From NCBI RefSeq assembly GCF_019801215.1, contig NZ_JAHVJO010000001.1, forward strand, positions 434,001 to 498,000: a stretch of 64,000 nt of DNA. The letters are read 5' to 3'. Below, one piece after another: positions 47,762-57,304 of the stretch. Position 1 is the first letter of the stretch; each line of letters opens with the position of its first letter. The position numbers and the translations under genes were made by a program. Source of the stretch: Fictibacillus nanhaiensis (GTDB taxonomy: Bacteria; Bacillota; Bacilli; Bacillales; Fictibacillaceae). The notes beneath the pieces are model-generated. The model was not told the origin of the DNA. It was given only the letters and a program-made list of their open reading frames with translations, and ran no database searches.

Positions 47762-50563
47762 ATGATGTCTAACGGGTATTTTTCAATGATCTTGCACGCT
47801 CACCTTCCTTATGTGAGGCATACAGAAGCAAATCGATTAGAGGAAAGATGGGTTTTTGAGGCACTTACAGAGACGTATATCCCGTTATTATGGGTTCTCG
47901 AAGAACAGCCCGATTCCTTATCTTGGACCATTTCATTTTCCCCTCCATTACTTGAACTCTTAAATGATTCAGTCATTCAAAAACGGTATCTAGAACACCT
48001 AGATCAAACGTTAAAACTCATTCAAAAAGAAAAAAATAATCCAAAAAACGAACATGAAGAAAAAATCATTAGTTTTTATGATAAACGGTACAAAAAAATA
48101 ATGCAGACGTATCAAAACTATGATTGCCAGATCATCTCAGCATTTAAATCTTTTATGAACGAAGGGAAGATCACGTGTATTACATCTGCAGCCACTCATG
48201 CGTTCCTTCCTTATTTACAAACCGAACAAGGGTTAAGAGCACAGGTAGTTGCGGGAATTGAAACGTTCACGAAATATTTTGGCGAGAAACCTACAGGATT
48301 TTGGCTTCCTGAATGTGCTTACTCACCTGGTGTGGATAAAGCATTAGCTGAAGAAGGTATTCGTTATACCTTTGTTGATGAACACACGTTACTCATGAGT
48401 AGACCTGTTCCAAGCAAAGGGATTGGAGCACCTGTTTATTCACCTCATGGAGTAGCCCTGTTTTCAAGAAATCAGAGTATATCTGAAACGATTTGGAATT
48501 CCTCTCTCGGTTATCCAGGTGACTATGATTATCGTGAATTTTACAGAGATGTAGCTTATGAACGAGAACATGAGTACATTAAAGGATTCATTCATCCAGA
48601 AGGAATCCGTATTGATACTGGATTAAAATATTGGCGAATCACAGGAAAAACGGAAGAGAAAGATTATTATAACAGGACTCATGCCGAAGAAAAAATCGTT
48701 AATCATTCATGGGATTTTACTCACAAGATCAACGACTATTTACATAAAAACGAACAATGCTTTCCGCCACAGTTAGTCACGGCACCTTTTGACGCAGAAC
48801 TTTTCGGACATTGGTGGTTTGAAGGACCAGAATTTCTATTGCATGCAATGAAAAACGCAGTAGAGAAAAACCTTAGCTGGATCACACCTCAAGAATATTT
48901 ACACAGACACTACCAAGACCTTGAAACAGTAAGACCATCTTTCTCGACATGGGGCAGAAATGGTACAGGTGAAGTTTGGTTAAATGAAAGCAACGCATGG
49001 ATGTATCGGCATCTGCATTATTGTGAGAAGACATTAGTTGAGCTTGCCGCTAAGCTCTCTAAAGGGAAAGTTAACATTGTTATTGAACGGTATGCAAATC
49101 AGATGGTAAAAGAATGGATGCTTGCTTCAAGTTCAGATTGGGCATTTATCGTAGACGGCAATAGTGCCACCCAATACGCAAAAGAACGGTTTCAAGAACA
49201 TATAGAGAGATTTCATTCCCTGTATAAGTCAATTCAGAACGATACATTCAGTGTCAAAGAGATTTCAGATTACGAAAACGAATATCCATTTATTACAATG
49301 GATTTATGGTCGTTCTTTACGAGTACACACGATCAGTACGTAGAAGAAAACTATCGTGATGAAAAGAATCTTGGAAAGAAAATATTGATGCTTTCATGGG
49401 AGTATCCCCCAATGGTAGTCGGAGGACTTTCCAGACACGTTTTTGACTTATCTCGAAAACTTGTATCACAAGGTCATGAAGTATATGTACTTACTTCTTC
49501 GGTGGATGGATATCCTGATTACGAAATAAATAATGGAGTTCACGTATATCGTATCGCTGGAAAACAGCCATCGTTTGAAAATTTCTTTCATTGGACAGGA
49601 AGCTTAAATATAGCGATGGCAGAGCAGGCGTTCGCTCTTTCAAAGAAGTTTGAATTCGATTGTATTCATGCACATGATTGGCTTGTTTCTGAAGCCGCAC
49701 TTGCTATTAAAAAAGAATTAGATCTACCTTTATTAGCTACGATTCACGCAACCGAGCATGGAAGAAATAACGGAATTACTTCTCCGCTTCAATATGAGAT
49801 CAACCAAAAAGAATGGGAACTTATGAATGGTTCTGACAGTATCGTTGTCTGCAGCGATTATATGAAAAATGAACTGCAGGATGTGTTTATGATTCCCGAA
49901 TCAAAGATCACAGTATTGCCGAATGGAATCGATCCTGTACAACTGTCAAACGGTAAAGAGGTCGAGCAAGAATCTGAGAAAGATTCCTCTGAACTTTTGC
50001 TTTTCTCTGTTGGAAGACTTGTAAAAGAAAAAGGCTTTCAAACCATTATCCAAGCTGCAGAGATATTACGGAATAACGGACGAGCTGTTAAGTTTGTCAT
50101 TGCTGGCAAAGGTCCTCTATATGATGAGCTGCAGACTATGATACATGACAAACACCTAGAAAATTTTGTTTCATTAGCTGGTTTTGTTAGTGATGAAGAA
50201 CGGAACGCTTGGTTTGCTCGAGCTGACGCAGCTTTATTTCCGAGTCATTATGAACCGTTTGGAATTGTAGCGTTAGAAGGAATGATAACAGGAACGCTTA
50301 CTATCGTTTCAGATACGGGAGGCTTAAAAGAAATCGTTGAGCACGAAAAAACGGGCTTAAAAGTATATCCGAACGATCCTAACAGTATTGTATGGGCAGT
50401 TGAATATATGATTGCTCATCCAGAGCATTGTATTGAGATGGCTCAAAAAGGAGAAGAAATAGCAAAAACAACGTTCAGCTGGGATTCAATCGCTGAAAGA
50501 ACGGCAAATCTATATGGTCAAATTCACAACAAAAAAGAAACTGCAGGAGGAGTGATGTCATGA
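47762..50563 (+). CDS. GH57/DUF1957 glucan-branching-type enzyme fused to a GT4-family glycosyltransferase
   Basis: 933-residue two-enzyme fusion without signal peptide or membrane segment. Residues about 5-520 are a GH57 (DUF1957) domain: HAHLPYVRH at the start, WLPECAY with the likely nucleophile Glu184, and FDAELFGHWWFEGP with the likely acid/base Asp344, then the C-terminal helical region. Residues about 540-925 are a GT-B glycosyltransferase: LSWEYPPMVVGGLSRH, HAHDWLV, VLPNGID, SVGRLVKEKGF, and the E-x7-E motif EPFGIVALE (831-839). GH57 members of this kind make alpha-1,6 branches; GT4/GT5 enzymes extend glucans or glycosides. The stop overlaps the next start by four bases. Confidence 0.88.
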   Translation: MMSNGYFSMILHAHLPYVRHTEANRLEERWVFEALTETYIPLLWVLEEQPDSLSWTISFSPPLLELLNDSVIQKRYLEHLDQTLKLIQKEKNNPKNEHEEKIISFYDKRYKKIMQTYQNYDCQIISAFKSFMNEGKITCITSAATHAFLPYLQTEQGLRAQVVAGIETFTKYFGEKPTGFWLPECAYSPGVDKALAEEGIRYTFVDEHTLLMSRPVPSKGIGAPVYSPHGVALFSRNQSISETIWNSSLGYPGDYDYREFYRDVAYEREHEYIKGFIHPEGIRIDTGLKYWRITGKTEEKDYYNRTHAEEKIVNHSWDFTHKINDYLHKNEQCFPPQLVTAPFDAELFGHWWFEGPEFLLHAMKNAVEKNLSWITPQEYLHRHYQDLETVRPSFSTWGRNGTGEVWLNESNAWMYRHLHYCEKTLVELAAKLSKGKVNIVIERYANQMVKEWMLASSSDWAFIVDGNSATQYAKERFQEHIERFHSLYKSIQNDTFSVKEISDYENEYPFITMDLWSFFTSTHDQYVEENYRDEKNLGKKILMLSWEYPPMVVGGLSRHVFDLSRKLVSQGHEVYVLTSSVDGYPDYEINNGVHVYRIAGKQPSFENFFHWTGSLNIAMAEQAFALSKKFEFDCIHAHDWLVSEAALAIKKELDLPLLATIHATEHGRNNGITSPLQYEINQKEWELMNGSDSIVVCSDYMKNELQDVFMIPESKITVLPNGIDPVQLSNGKEVEQESEKDSSELLLFSVGRLVKEKGFQTIIQAAEILRNNGRAVKFVIAGKGPLYDELQTMIHDKHLENFVSLAGFVSDEERNAWFARADAALFPSHYEPFGIVALEGMITGTLTIVSDTGGLKEIVEHEKTGLKVYPNDPNSIVWAVEYMIAHPEHCIEMAQKGEEIAKTTFSWDSIAERTANLYGQIHNKKETAGGVMS

Positions 50564-52971
50564 AAGGTGTAATTATGGCTGGAGGAAAAGGGACACGATT
50601 AAGACCGCTTACTTGCAATATGCCAAAACCAATGGTACCTATGCTCCATAAGCCAGTAATGGAATATGGGATCGAACTTTTAAAGAAGTTTGGAATTACT
50701 GACATCGCAGTTACCGTTCATTATCTTCCAGATGCAATCAAGAATTACTTTGGTGACGGGCGTGCATTTGGGGTGAATTTGCATTATTTTGTAGAGGAAT
50801 CTCCTCTAGGTACAGCAGGATCGATAAAAAATGCTGAAGAATTCCTAGATGAACGTTTTATGGTTATCAGTGGAGATGCATTAACAGATTTCAATCTGGA
50901 GAAAGGCATCAGTTTTCACGAAGAAAAAGAGTCCATCGCGACTATCTTTATGAAGCAAGTGGAATCTCCTCTAGAATACGGAGTGATTATGACTAATCAA
51001 GAAGGAAGGATTGTTCGTTTTCTTGAAAAGCCAAGCTGGAATGAAGTGTTTAGTGATACTGTAAACACAGGTATTTATGTATTGGAACCGGAAGTTTTTC
51101 AATACATTGATAAGGATGTACCTGTTGATTTTAGTAAAGATTTGTTTCCGTTATTAATGAAAGAAAACAAGAATCTTTTTGGATATGCCGCTGATGGGTA
51201 TTGGTCAGATATCGGCAGTCTTCAGCAATACAGGCAATCTCATTACGATATGTTAAACGGACTTGTCGATCTGCCCATTGCAGGTGTGGAAAAAGAACCT
51301 GGGATTTGGGTAGGAGAAAACGTCTTTATTGAGGAAGGTGCATTGATTGAAGGGCCCGTAAGTATTGCAGATGGAGCTGTGATTCGAAAAGGAGCTCACA
51401 TTGGAAACCTCTCAGTTGTTGGAAAAAACAGTGTTGTCTCGTCTGGAAGCTCGTTGAAAAAAACCGTCCTTTGGAATGATGTTTTTGTGGGTGATAATTG
51501 TGAGCTTAGAGGAGCAACCATTGCCAATGGGACACAGGTTGAAAGGGATGCTTCCGTTTTTGAGCATGCTGTAGTGGGAGATCATTGTACGATTGGAAAA
51601 CATGCGACCTTAAAACCTGATGTTAAAATTTGGCCTGAAAAACAGATCTTTGATGAGGCGCTTGTTCATACTTCAATTGTGTGGGGGAAAAAAGCTACGA
51701 AATCTTTGTTCGGCAGCAGAGGAGTGTCAGGTATTGCTAACGTTGAGATCACACCTGATTACATCGCAAGGCTAGCATCTGCATTCGGAGCTGTCCTACC
51801 ATATGGTTCACAGATTTTAATTGCAAGTGATTCACATGACTTCTCTGTCATGATTAAACAATCTTTCATACAAGGTCTTCATTCCTCAGGTGTTCATACA
51901 CTGGATATTAGTCCTACAGTTGCACCTGTCGTAAGGTTCTCAATTGAGGAAGAACGCTTAGAAGGCGGAGTTTATGTCAGATTCTCTAACCCTACAGGTG
52001 AGAAACAATTAATGATTGAGTTTTATGATAATAAAGGGTTGCCGATCCACTCAGATCTTGAGAGGAAAATTGAAAATGCTTATTGGCAGGAAGATTATAG
52101 ACGTGCCTCTTTTGATCGCATCGGAAAAGGTGCAATCCAGCCAAACAAACACGAAGATTACATCTCGGCTCTGCTTGAGGAAATCCAGGAAAAAAGGATT
52201 CAAGAAGCAAAATTTAGAGTAGTCGTAAACTATAACCATCAGCCTTACCTCAATTTTATTCCAAATTTATATAACCGTCTGAACTGTGAAATCTTAACGG
52301 CACCTTATCAGACGAAGCCAGAAGAGATGGCCTCTTTTGTTGAAGTTACAAACGCTCATATAGGTGTTCTCATAGGAGAAGCAGGCGAGACGCTTAGACT
52401 GATCACCGAAACAGGTGAAGTTCTCGATGAAGAAACGATGCTAGCGCTTTATGTTTTTACAGCCTTTTCTCAAGGTAAACATAAGGAGATGGCGATACCT
52501 GTTTATGGATCGTCTGCATTAGATTCAATCGCCGAACGGTTAAAAGGGAAACTAATCCGTACTAAAGCAAACCCAAGATCCATAATGGAAGTTGGAGAAG
52601 GCGTGCTCAATTATCAATACGATGCCCAATATGCTTTTGTTCATATCCTTGAAGTGATGGCAATGCAGCAAATTACGCTTTCTGAATTAGTGAAGATGCT
52701 TCCGGATGTTCATATGTTACGAGAATTCGTACCATGTCCTAAAGATAAAAAAGGCCGAGTGATGAGAAGGTTAATGGAAGATATTCGGGATAACAATGTA
52801 GAACTATTAGATGGTATTAAAGTCTTTCACCCTGAAGGGGGCTGGACTCTCATTCTGCCTGATGTAGAACAGCCCATCTTTACGGTATATTCGCAGAATA
52901 CGGATGCTGAACAAGCCAAACAGGCAGCATCGCAATATATCGAAAAAATCCAGTTGTATCAACAGGTGTAA
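50560..52971 (+). CDS. Sugar-nucleotidyltransferase fused to degenerate phosphomannomutase domain
   Basis: 803-residue cytosolic fusion. Residues 1-235 form a nucleotidyltransferase with the activating loop GGKGTRLRPLTCNMPKPMVP, giving an NDP-sugar from sugar-1-phosphate and NTP. About 250-365 is a left-handed beta-helix of hexapeptide repeats. About 385-790 has the overall phosphohexomutase order, but the catalytic loops are changed. The TASHNP serine loop reads VRFSNP (473-478), the metal-binding DGDGDR reads GEAGETLR, and the phosphate-binding RTSGTEPK-type loop reads LILPDVEQP. The nucleotidyltransferase should be active and the mutase probably is not. Annotation pipelines would call it ManC/GMP; the base and sugar are not decided. 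Confidence 0.85.
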   Translation: MKGVIMAGGKGTRLRPLTCNMPKPMVPMLHKPVMEYGIELLKKFGITDIAVTVHYLPDAIKNYFGDGRAFGVNLHYFVEESPLGTAGSIKNAEEFLDERFMVISGDALTDFNLEKGISFHEEKESIATIFMKQVESPLEYGVIMTNQEGRIVRFLEKPSWNEVFSDTVNTGIYVLEPEVFQYIDKDVPVDFSKDLFPLLMKENKNLFGYAADGYWSDIGSLQQYRQSHYDMLNGLVDLPIAGVEKEPGIWVGENVFIEEGALIEGPVSIADGAVIRKGAHIGNLSVVGKNSVVSSGSSLKKTVLWNDVFVGDNCELRGATIANGTQVERDASVFEHAVVGDHCTIGKHATLKPDVKIWPEKQIFDEALVHTSIVWGKKATKSLFGSRGVSGIANVEITPDYIARLASAFGAVLPYGSQILIASDSHDFSVMIKQSFIQGLHSSGVHTLDISPTVAPVVRFSIEEERLEGGVYVRFSNPTGEKQLMIEFYDNKGLPIHSDLERKIENAYWQEDYRRASFDRIGKGAIQPNKHEDYISALLEEIQEKRIQEAKFRVVVNYNHQPYLNFIPNLYNRLNCEILTAPYQTKPEEMASFVEVTNAHIGVLIGEAGETLRLITETGEVLDEETMLALYVFTAFSQGKHKEMAIPVYGSSALDSIAERLKGKLIRTKANPRSIMEVGEGVLNYQYDAQYAFVHILEVMAMQQITLSELVKMLPDVHMLREFVPCPKDKKGRVMRRLMEDIRDNNVELLDGIKVFHPEGGWTLILPDVEQPIFTVYSQNTDAEQAKQAASQYIEKIQLYQQV

Positions 52972-52974
52972 GAG

Positions 52975-54957
52975 ATGCCTAGACATTTAGTTTTAGGTAA
53001 CGGTAATCTTCTGATCAACATAGATCAATACTTACAGATCCGAGACATCTATTTTCCCTATGTTGGTCAGCAGAACCATGTGCAAGGGCATGCAAACCGT
53101 TTGGGAGCCAGTATTAATGGCTCCTTTTCTTGGCTATCTTCAAAAGATTGGGAAATCGAACCCGGCTATCATACCGACTCTTTAGTGACGTTATCCTTCG
53201 CTAGAAACAAAAAAGAAGGAATATGTCTTAAGATTGAAGATGGAGTTCATCAAAGAGAGAATATGCTCATGCGTCGAATAAGTGTCATCAACGAAACAGA
53301 CGAAGAGAAAAGGATCAAGCTGTTTTTTCATCAAGACCTGAGTATCTATGAGACAGAGGTAGGGGATACAGCTTATTATGATCCTCATCATTCCGTCATC
53401 ATCCATTATAAAAAGAACCGATACTTTTTATTTCATGCAACGTTTGAAGAAAATGTAATGAACCAATATACAACAGGAGTAAAACGATTCTTAAGTGCTG
53501 AAGGAACATGGAAAGATGCTGAAGATGGACATCTGCAAGTGAACCCGATCGCCCAAGGATCTGTTGACAGCACATTTTCAGTTGAAGGAATCGTTGGGCC
53601 GTATGATACGAGGCATGTATATTATTCGTTAACGGTAGGCAAGAGCAGAGAAGAAGTCTTTGCACTTTTTGATTATTTAATGGAAATAGGACCTTCATTA
53701 ACGCTAGATAAAATTGATGTTTATTGGCGCAGATGGGTAAACAAAACGAAGATCGATCCTTGTAATCTATCGGATGAACTTCTTGATCTGTATAACAGAA
53801 GTTTACTTATCATTCGTACGCAAACAAATGAAAATGGATATATCATAGCTGCCAATGACTCAGATATTCAACATTATAATCGCGATCATTACAGCTATAT
53901 GTGGCCAAGAGACGGGGCATTAATAGCAGCTGCGACCGCGAGAGCAGGCTTTCATGGAATGGTCAAAAATTTTTACCGGCGGTGTGCGGAAGTTTTAACA
54001 AAAGAAGGGTATTTGCATCATAAGTATAACCCCGACGGCTCGATTGGTTCTTCTTGGCATCCTATGGTAGATAAAGACGGGTCGAGTCAATTACCGATTC
54101 AAGAAGATGAAACTGCACTCGTATTGTGGGCGTTCTGGGAACATTATAAAGCAACCGGCGATATTGAGTTCGCTCAATCTTTGTATCGGTCACTCGTAAG
54201 ACCGAGTGCTAGATTTCTACTTCAATATATGCACCCTGAGCTAGATCTCCCTATGCCATCTTATGATCTGTGGGAAGAGAGAAGAGGGATATTCACATTT
54301 TCCTCCAGTGCTGTATACGGCGGTCTGATGGCTGCTTATTCTTTTGCAACTCTCTTTGGGGAAGATGACCGTGCAGAGCGTTATAAAAATGGAGCAGAGC
54401 GGATAAAACGGGGAATGGAAAAGCATCTCTATGATGAAGGCACAGGGAGATTTATAAGGGGCATCTATTTGCTTGACGATAATGCCTATAAAAAAGATTT
54501 AACGATGGAATCAAGCATGTATGCTCTTTTTTCATTCGGAGTCTTTTCAGCTGATGATGAACGAGTGATTCGAACGATGAGGCAGATGGAAGAAGACTTG
54601 AGCGTTAAATCCAATGTAGGCGGCATTGCAAGATATACAAACGATTATTATTTTCAGCAAACGCATGATGTGGCTAGAGTACCAGGAAATCCATGGCTGA
54701 TCTGTACGCTTTGGGTTGCAAAATGGTACATTCAACGTGCCAAAACTGTAAGTGATTTAGAAAAGCCACATGAATTTTTACGATGGGTTCAAAAGCATAG
54801 CTTTTCGACCGGTGTATTGCCAGAACAACTCCATCCCTTTACAGGTGAAGCTTTATCAGTCGCCCCTTTAACATGGTCACATGCTACATTTGTAGATGTG
54901 TTAAACGAGTACAGCACCGTCTATCAGAAACTTTCACAAAACTCTCTTGCTCGTTAG
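52975..54957 (+). CDS. GH15 glucoamylase-like enzyme (cytoplasmic)
   Basis: 660-residue protein lacking a signal peptide. An N-terminal super-beta-sandwich domain (about 1-260) precedes the (alpha/alpha)6 barrel. Barrel motifs are YSYMWPRDGALIAAA, DLWEERRG with the catalytic acid at about Glu434, GNPWLICTLWVAKWY, and LPEQLHPFTG with the catalytic base at about Glu617. Expected activity is exo-release of glucose from alpha-1,4 or alpha-1,6 glucans or isomalto-dextrins. It begins three bases after the previous stop, so it closes the operon. Glucose made inside the cell would need glucokinase, encoded at 62.1 kb. Confidence 0.88.
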   Translation: MPRHLVLGNGNLLINIDQYLQIRDIYFPYVGQQNHVQGHANRLGASINGSFSWLSSKDWEIEPGYHTDSLVTLSFARNKKEGICLKIEDGVHQRENMLMRRISVINETDEEKRIKLFFHQDLSIYETEVGDTAYYDPHHSVIIHYKKNRYFLFHATFEENVMNQYTTGVKRFLSAEGTWKDAEDGHLQVNPIAQGSVDSTFSVEGIVGPYDTRHVYYSLTVGKSREEVFALFDYLMEIGPSLTLDKIDVYWRRWVNKTKIDPCNLSDELLDLYNRSLLIIRTQTNENGYIIAANDSDIQHYNRDHYSYMWPRDGALIAAATARAGFHGMVKNFYRRCAEVLTKEGYLHHKYNPDGSIGSSWHPMVDKDGSSQLPIQEDETALVLWAFWEHYKATGDIEFAQSLYRSLVRPSARFLLQYMHPELDLPMPSYDLWEERRGIFTFSSSAVYGGLMAAYSFATLFGEDDRAERYKNGAERIKRGMEKHLYDEGTGRFIRGIYLLDDNAYKKDLTMESSMYALFSFGVFSADDERVIRTMRQMEEDLSVKSNVGGIARYTNDYYFQQTHDVARVPGNPWLICTLWVAKWYIQRAKTVSDLEKPHEFLRWVQKHSFSTGVLPEQLHPFTGEALSVAPLTWSHATFVDVLNEYSTVYQKLSQNSLAR

Positions 54958-55057
54958 AAAAGAATTTGTTATTATGTTAAAGTATGGTTTATTAGAGATT
55001 AATGACTGTCAGTAACCATGAATATGTACTTTGGTAAAGATGTGGAGGGAAACAACA

Positions 55058-55207
55058 ATGCGTGTAAACATTACTTTAGCTTGTACTGAAACTGGTGATC
55101 GTAACTACATCACTACAAAAAACAAGCGTACAAATCCAGACCGTTTAGAGCTTAAAAAATACAGCCCGCGTTTAAAGAAATACACAACTCACCGTGAAAC
55201 GAAGTAA
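55058..55207 (+). CDS. rpmG: Ribosomal protein L33, zinc-independent form
   Basis: 49-residue L33 beginning [20 protein letters not shown] and ending THRETK. The CxxC pairs of zinc-binding L33 are replaced (ACTET, KKYSPR), leaving a single Cys. GTGGAGGGA precedes the start. It stands alone before yqgN, the position of B. subtilis rpmGA. No Zur box is visible upstream, so it is probably constitutive. Confidence 0.95.
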   Translation: MRVNITLACTETGDRNYITTKNKRTNPDRLELKKYSPRLKKYTTHRETK

Positions 55208-55218
55208 TTTCACTTAAG

Positions 55219-55257
55219 AACGTCCGAGTCCCATTAACATGGAACCGGACGTTTTTT
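55219..55257 (+). terminator. Terminator after rpmG
   Basis: AACGTCCG and CGGACGTT around a 19-base loop, followed by TTTT. Confidence 0.85.
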
Positions 55258-55332
55258 CGTTCCCTTTTTCTTATCTTCTTTTAACGAAATGGTATGATAA
55301 AGACATGATATTATCTGATGGGGTGCTTTCTT

Positions 55333-55890
55333 ATGATCAAAGTAGAGTGGCGTAAAAAAATGAAGCAAAAATTAGAATCAATGAACGAAAACGATCGAAT
55401 TACGAAAAGTAAGGAAATAGCTGCTTATTTATATAAAACGGAGAAATGGATAAAAAGCAAATGTATCGGGATCACAGTTTCGAGAAAATTTGAGTTAGAT
55501 ACCTTGCCAATCATTAAGAAAGCATGGAGTGAAGGGAAAACAGTATGTGTTCCAAAATGTTATTCACGAGAGAAAAACATGGAATTTAGAGAGCTTCGTT
55601 CCTTCGATGAGCTCGAGAATGTTTATATGGACCTTTATGAACCTTCCCTAAATAAAACGGAGGTCTGTGCTTCAAATAAAATCGATTTACTCATCGTCCC
55701 TGGATTAGTGTTTGATTCTGCTGGGTTCAGAATAGGATATGGCGGAGGCTATTATGACCGTTATTTACAGCACTATAATGGATCTACTGTATCTCTTGCT
55801 TATTCGTTTCAAACCGAGAAACAGTTACCTCGCGAAGAATTTGATATTCCAGTGGAACACATTATAACTGAACTCGGTCACTTTAAATAA
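55333..55890 (+). CDS. yqgN: 5-formyltetrahydrofolate cyclo-ligase
   Basis: 185-residue ATP-dependent enzyme returning 5-formyl-THF to 5,10-methenyl-THF. The family motif FRIGYGGGYYDRYL and the substrate region IDLLIVPGLVFD are intact. ATG 55333 is preferred over ATG 55318 because GGGGTG then lies at correct spacing. The next gene begins directly after the stop (TAAATG). Confidence 0.92.
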   Translation: MIKVEWRKKMKQKLESMNENDRITKSKEIAAYLYKTEKWIKSKCIGITVSRKFELDTLPIIKKAWSEGKTVCVPKCYSREKNMEFRELRSFDELENVYMDLYEPSLNKTEVCASNKIDLLIVPGLVFDSAGFRIGYGGGYYDRYLQHYNGSTVSLAYSFQTEKQLPREEFDIPVEHIITELGHFK

Positions 55891-56682
55891 ATGGATGCAA
55901 TATTTTTTATTGGAATATTGTCGCTCTGTATTGTTTCCATCCAAAATAAAATGCTTACTCCTGATGGAGGAATAGCTGCTTTCTTTACGGGATTATTCAT
56001 CTTCTTATCATTTCAATGGCAGGGTCTCGTTATATTGGGGTTATTTTTCTTAACTTCTTCTCTTTTAACGAAATGGAAAAAGAATGTAAAACGCGATCCA
56101 GATGCCGTAAATTCTGAGTATGTAAAAGGGAGAAATGCCAGACAAGTATTTGCTAATGGAGGAACAGCGTCGCTTGCAGCAGCGGGTCAACTGATACATC
56201 CTGATCCGGTTTGGTTCATAATGTATGCTGCAGCATTTGCAACCGCTACAGCAGATACATGGGCTTCTGAGATAGGGGTCCTCTCAAAGCGAAGACCGTT
56301 TCATCTAAAAGAATGGCGCAAAGTAGAACGAGGTCTCTCAGGAGCTGTTTCAACTCTTGGTACTTTTGCAGCCATTCTCGGAGCTTCAGTTATTGGATTA
56401 AGTTATCAACTGCTTTATGAGCCTGTTGCTCTAACAATAATCATTACAATAATAACTGCGGGTTTTCTGGGAAATTTTGCAGACACCTTAATTGGGGCTT
56501 GGCTCGAGCAAAAATTTTATTGCTCTATCTGCAAAAGGGAAACGGAAGAGATTGTGCACTGCCACTCAAAAACAGTGAAAATCTTCGGTTACTCCTGGGC
56601 TACAAACAACTTTGTGAACTTTAGTGCTACCATAGTTGGGGCTTTAATCGCAGGGGGGACATATATATGGATAATCAAGTAA
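55891..56682 (+). CDS. DUF92 family membrane protein
   Basis: 263-residue protein with about six membrane segments and the DUF92 (TMEM19/VTE6-like) motifs TPDGGIAAFFTG, ATADTWASEIG, RGLSGAVSTLGT and GNFADTLIGAWLEQ. A cysteine/histidine insert (CSICKRETEEIVHC) may bind metal. Plant and cyanobacterial relatives are phytyl-phosphate kinases, so an isoprenoid-phosphate kinase role is possible but unproven. It abuts yqgN and overlaps mobA by 16 bases. B. subtilis lacks it at this place. Confidence 0.8.
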   Translation: MDAIFFIGILSLCIVSIQNKMLTPDGGIAAFFTGLFIFLSFQWQGLVILGLFFLTSSLLTKWKKNVKRDPDAVNSEYVKGRNARQVFANGGTASLAAAGQLIHPDPVWFIMYAAAFATATADTWASEIGVLSKRRPFHLKEWRKVERGLSGAVSTLGTFAAILGASVIGLSYQLLYEPVALTIIITIITAGFLGNFADTLIGAWLEQKFYCSICKRETEEIVHCHSKTVKIFGYSWATNNFVNFSATIVGALIAGGTYIWIIK

Positions 56683-57257
56683 GCCGTGCAGGTATTATAT
56701 TAGCAGGAGGAGCTTCTAGGCGTTTTGGAAGTCCAAAAGCAATCGCTCGGTGGGAAGGCAAAACGTTTATAGAAAGAGCAATTGATACGTTGACTCCCTT
56801 TTGTGATACGATTCTGGTTGTAGCACACCACGAATTAATGAGTGAGCTCAATCAGTATTCGTCAAAACAAGTTCAGATTATTTGTGATGATCCTCATTTT
56901 ACAGGAAAAGGACCATTAGCCGGAATGTATAGTGGTATGACAAAAGTTAAAGCTGACTATTATCTCGTTTCGCCCTGCGATATGCCATTAATGAGCAGCG
57001 AGATGTATCAAAAGTGGCTTGATGCCGCCATAGACGAGGAGTATGAGTGTGTCGTTCCTGTTCTGAACGGAAAAATCTATCCTTTAAATGGAATATATAC
57101 ATACTCGTGTTTACTAGATATCACTTTTTGTTTACAGAAAGATATTTATAAAGTATTAGACCTTCTAAACCGGAAAAGAACATATTTTATAAAAGCAGAT
57201 AAAGATGATGAAGCCTACTTTAAAAATGTGAATACAGTAGAGGACTTACATTCATAA
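56667..57257 (+). CDS. mobA: Molybdenum cofactor guanylyltransferase
   Basis: 196-residue MobA-family nucleotidyltransferase transferring GMP to molybdopterin. The GTP loop LAGGASRRFGSPKA and the metal/substrate motif VSPCDMPLMS are intact; the terminal region (VLDLLNRKRT...NVNTVEDL) is typical. No other molybdenum gene is in the window. Confidence 0.85.
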   Translation: MDNQVSRAGIILAGGASRRFGSPKAIARWEGKTFIERAIDTLTPFCDTILVVAHHELMSELNQYSSKQVQIICDDPHFTGKGPLAGMYSGMTKVKADYYLVSPCDMPLMSSEMYQKWLDAAIDEEYECVVPVLNGKIYPLNGIYTYSCLLDITFCLQKDIYKVLDLLNRKRTYFIKADKDDEAYFKNVNTVEDLHS

Positions 57258-57304
57258 ATAATTTAAATCAAAATTTATACAAGAAGGCTGGGACTTACTT
57301 TTTT

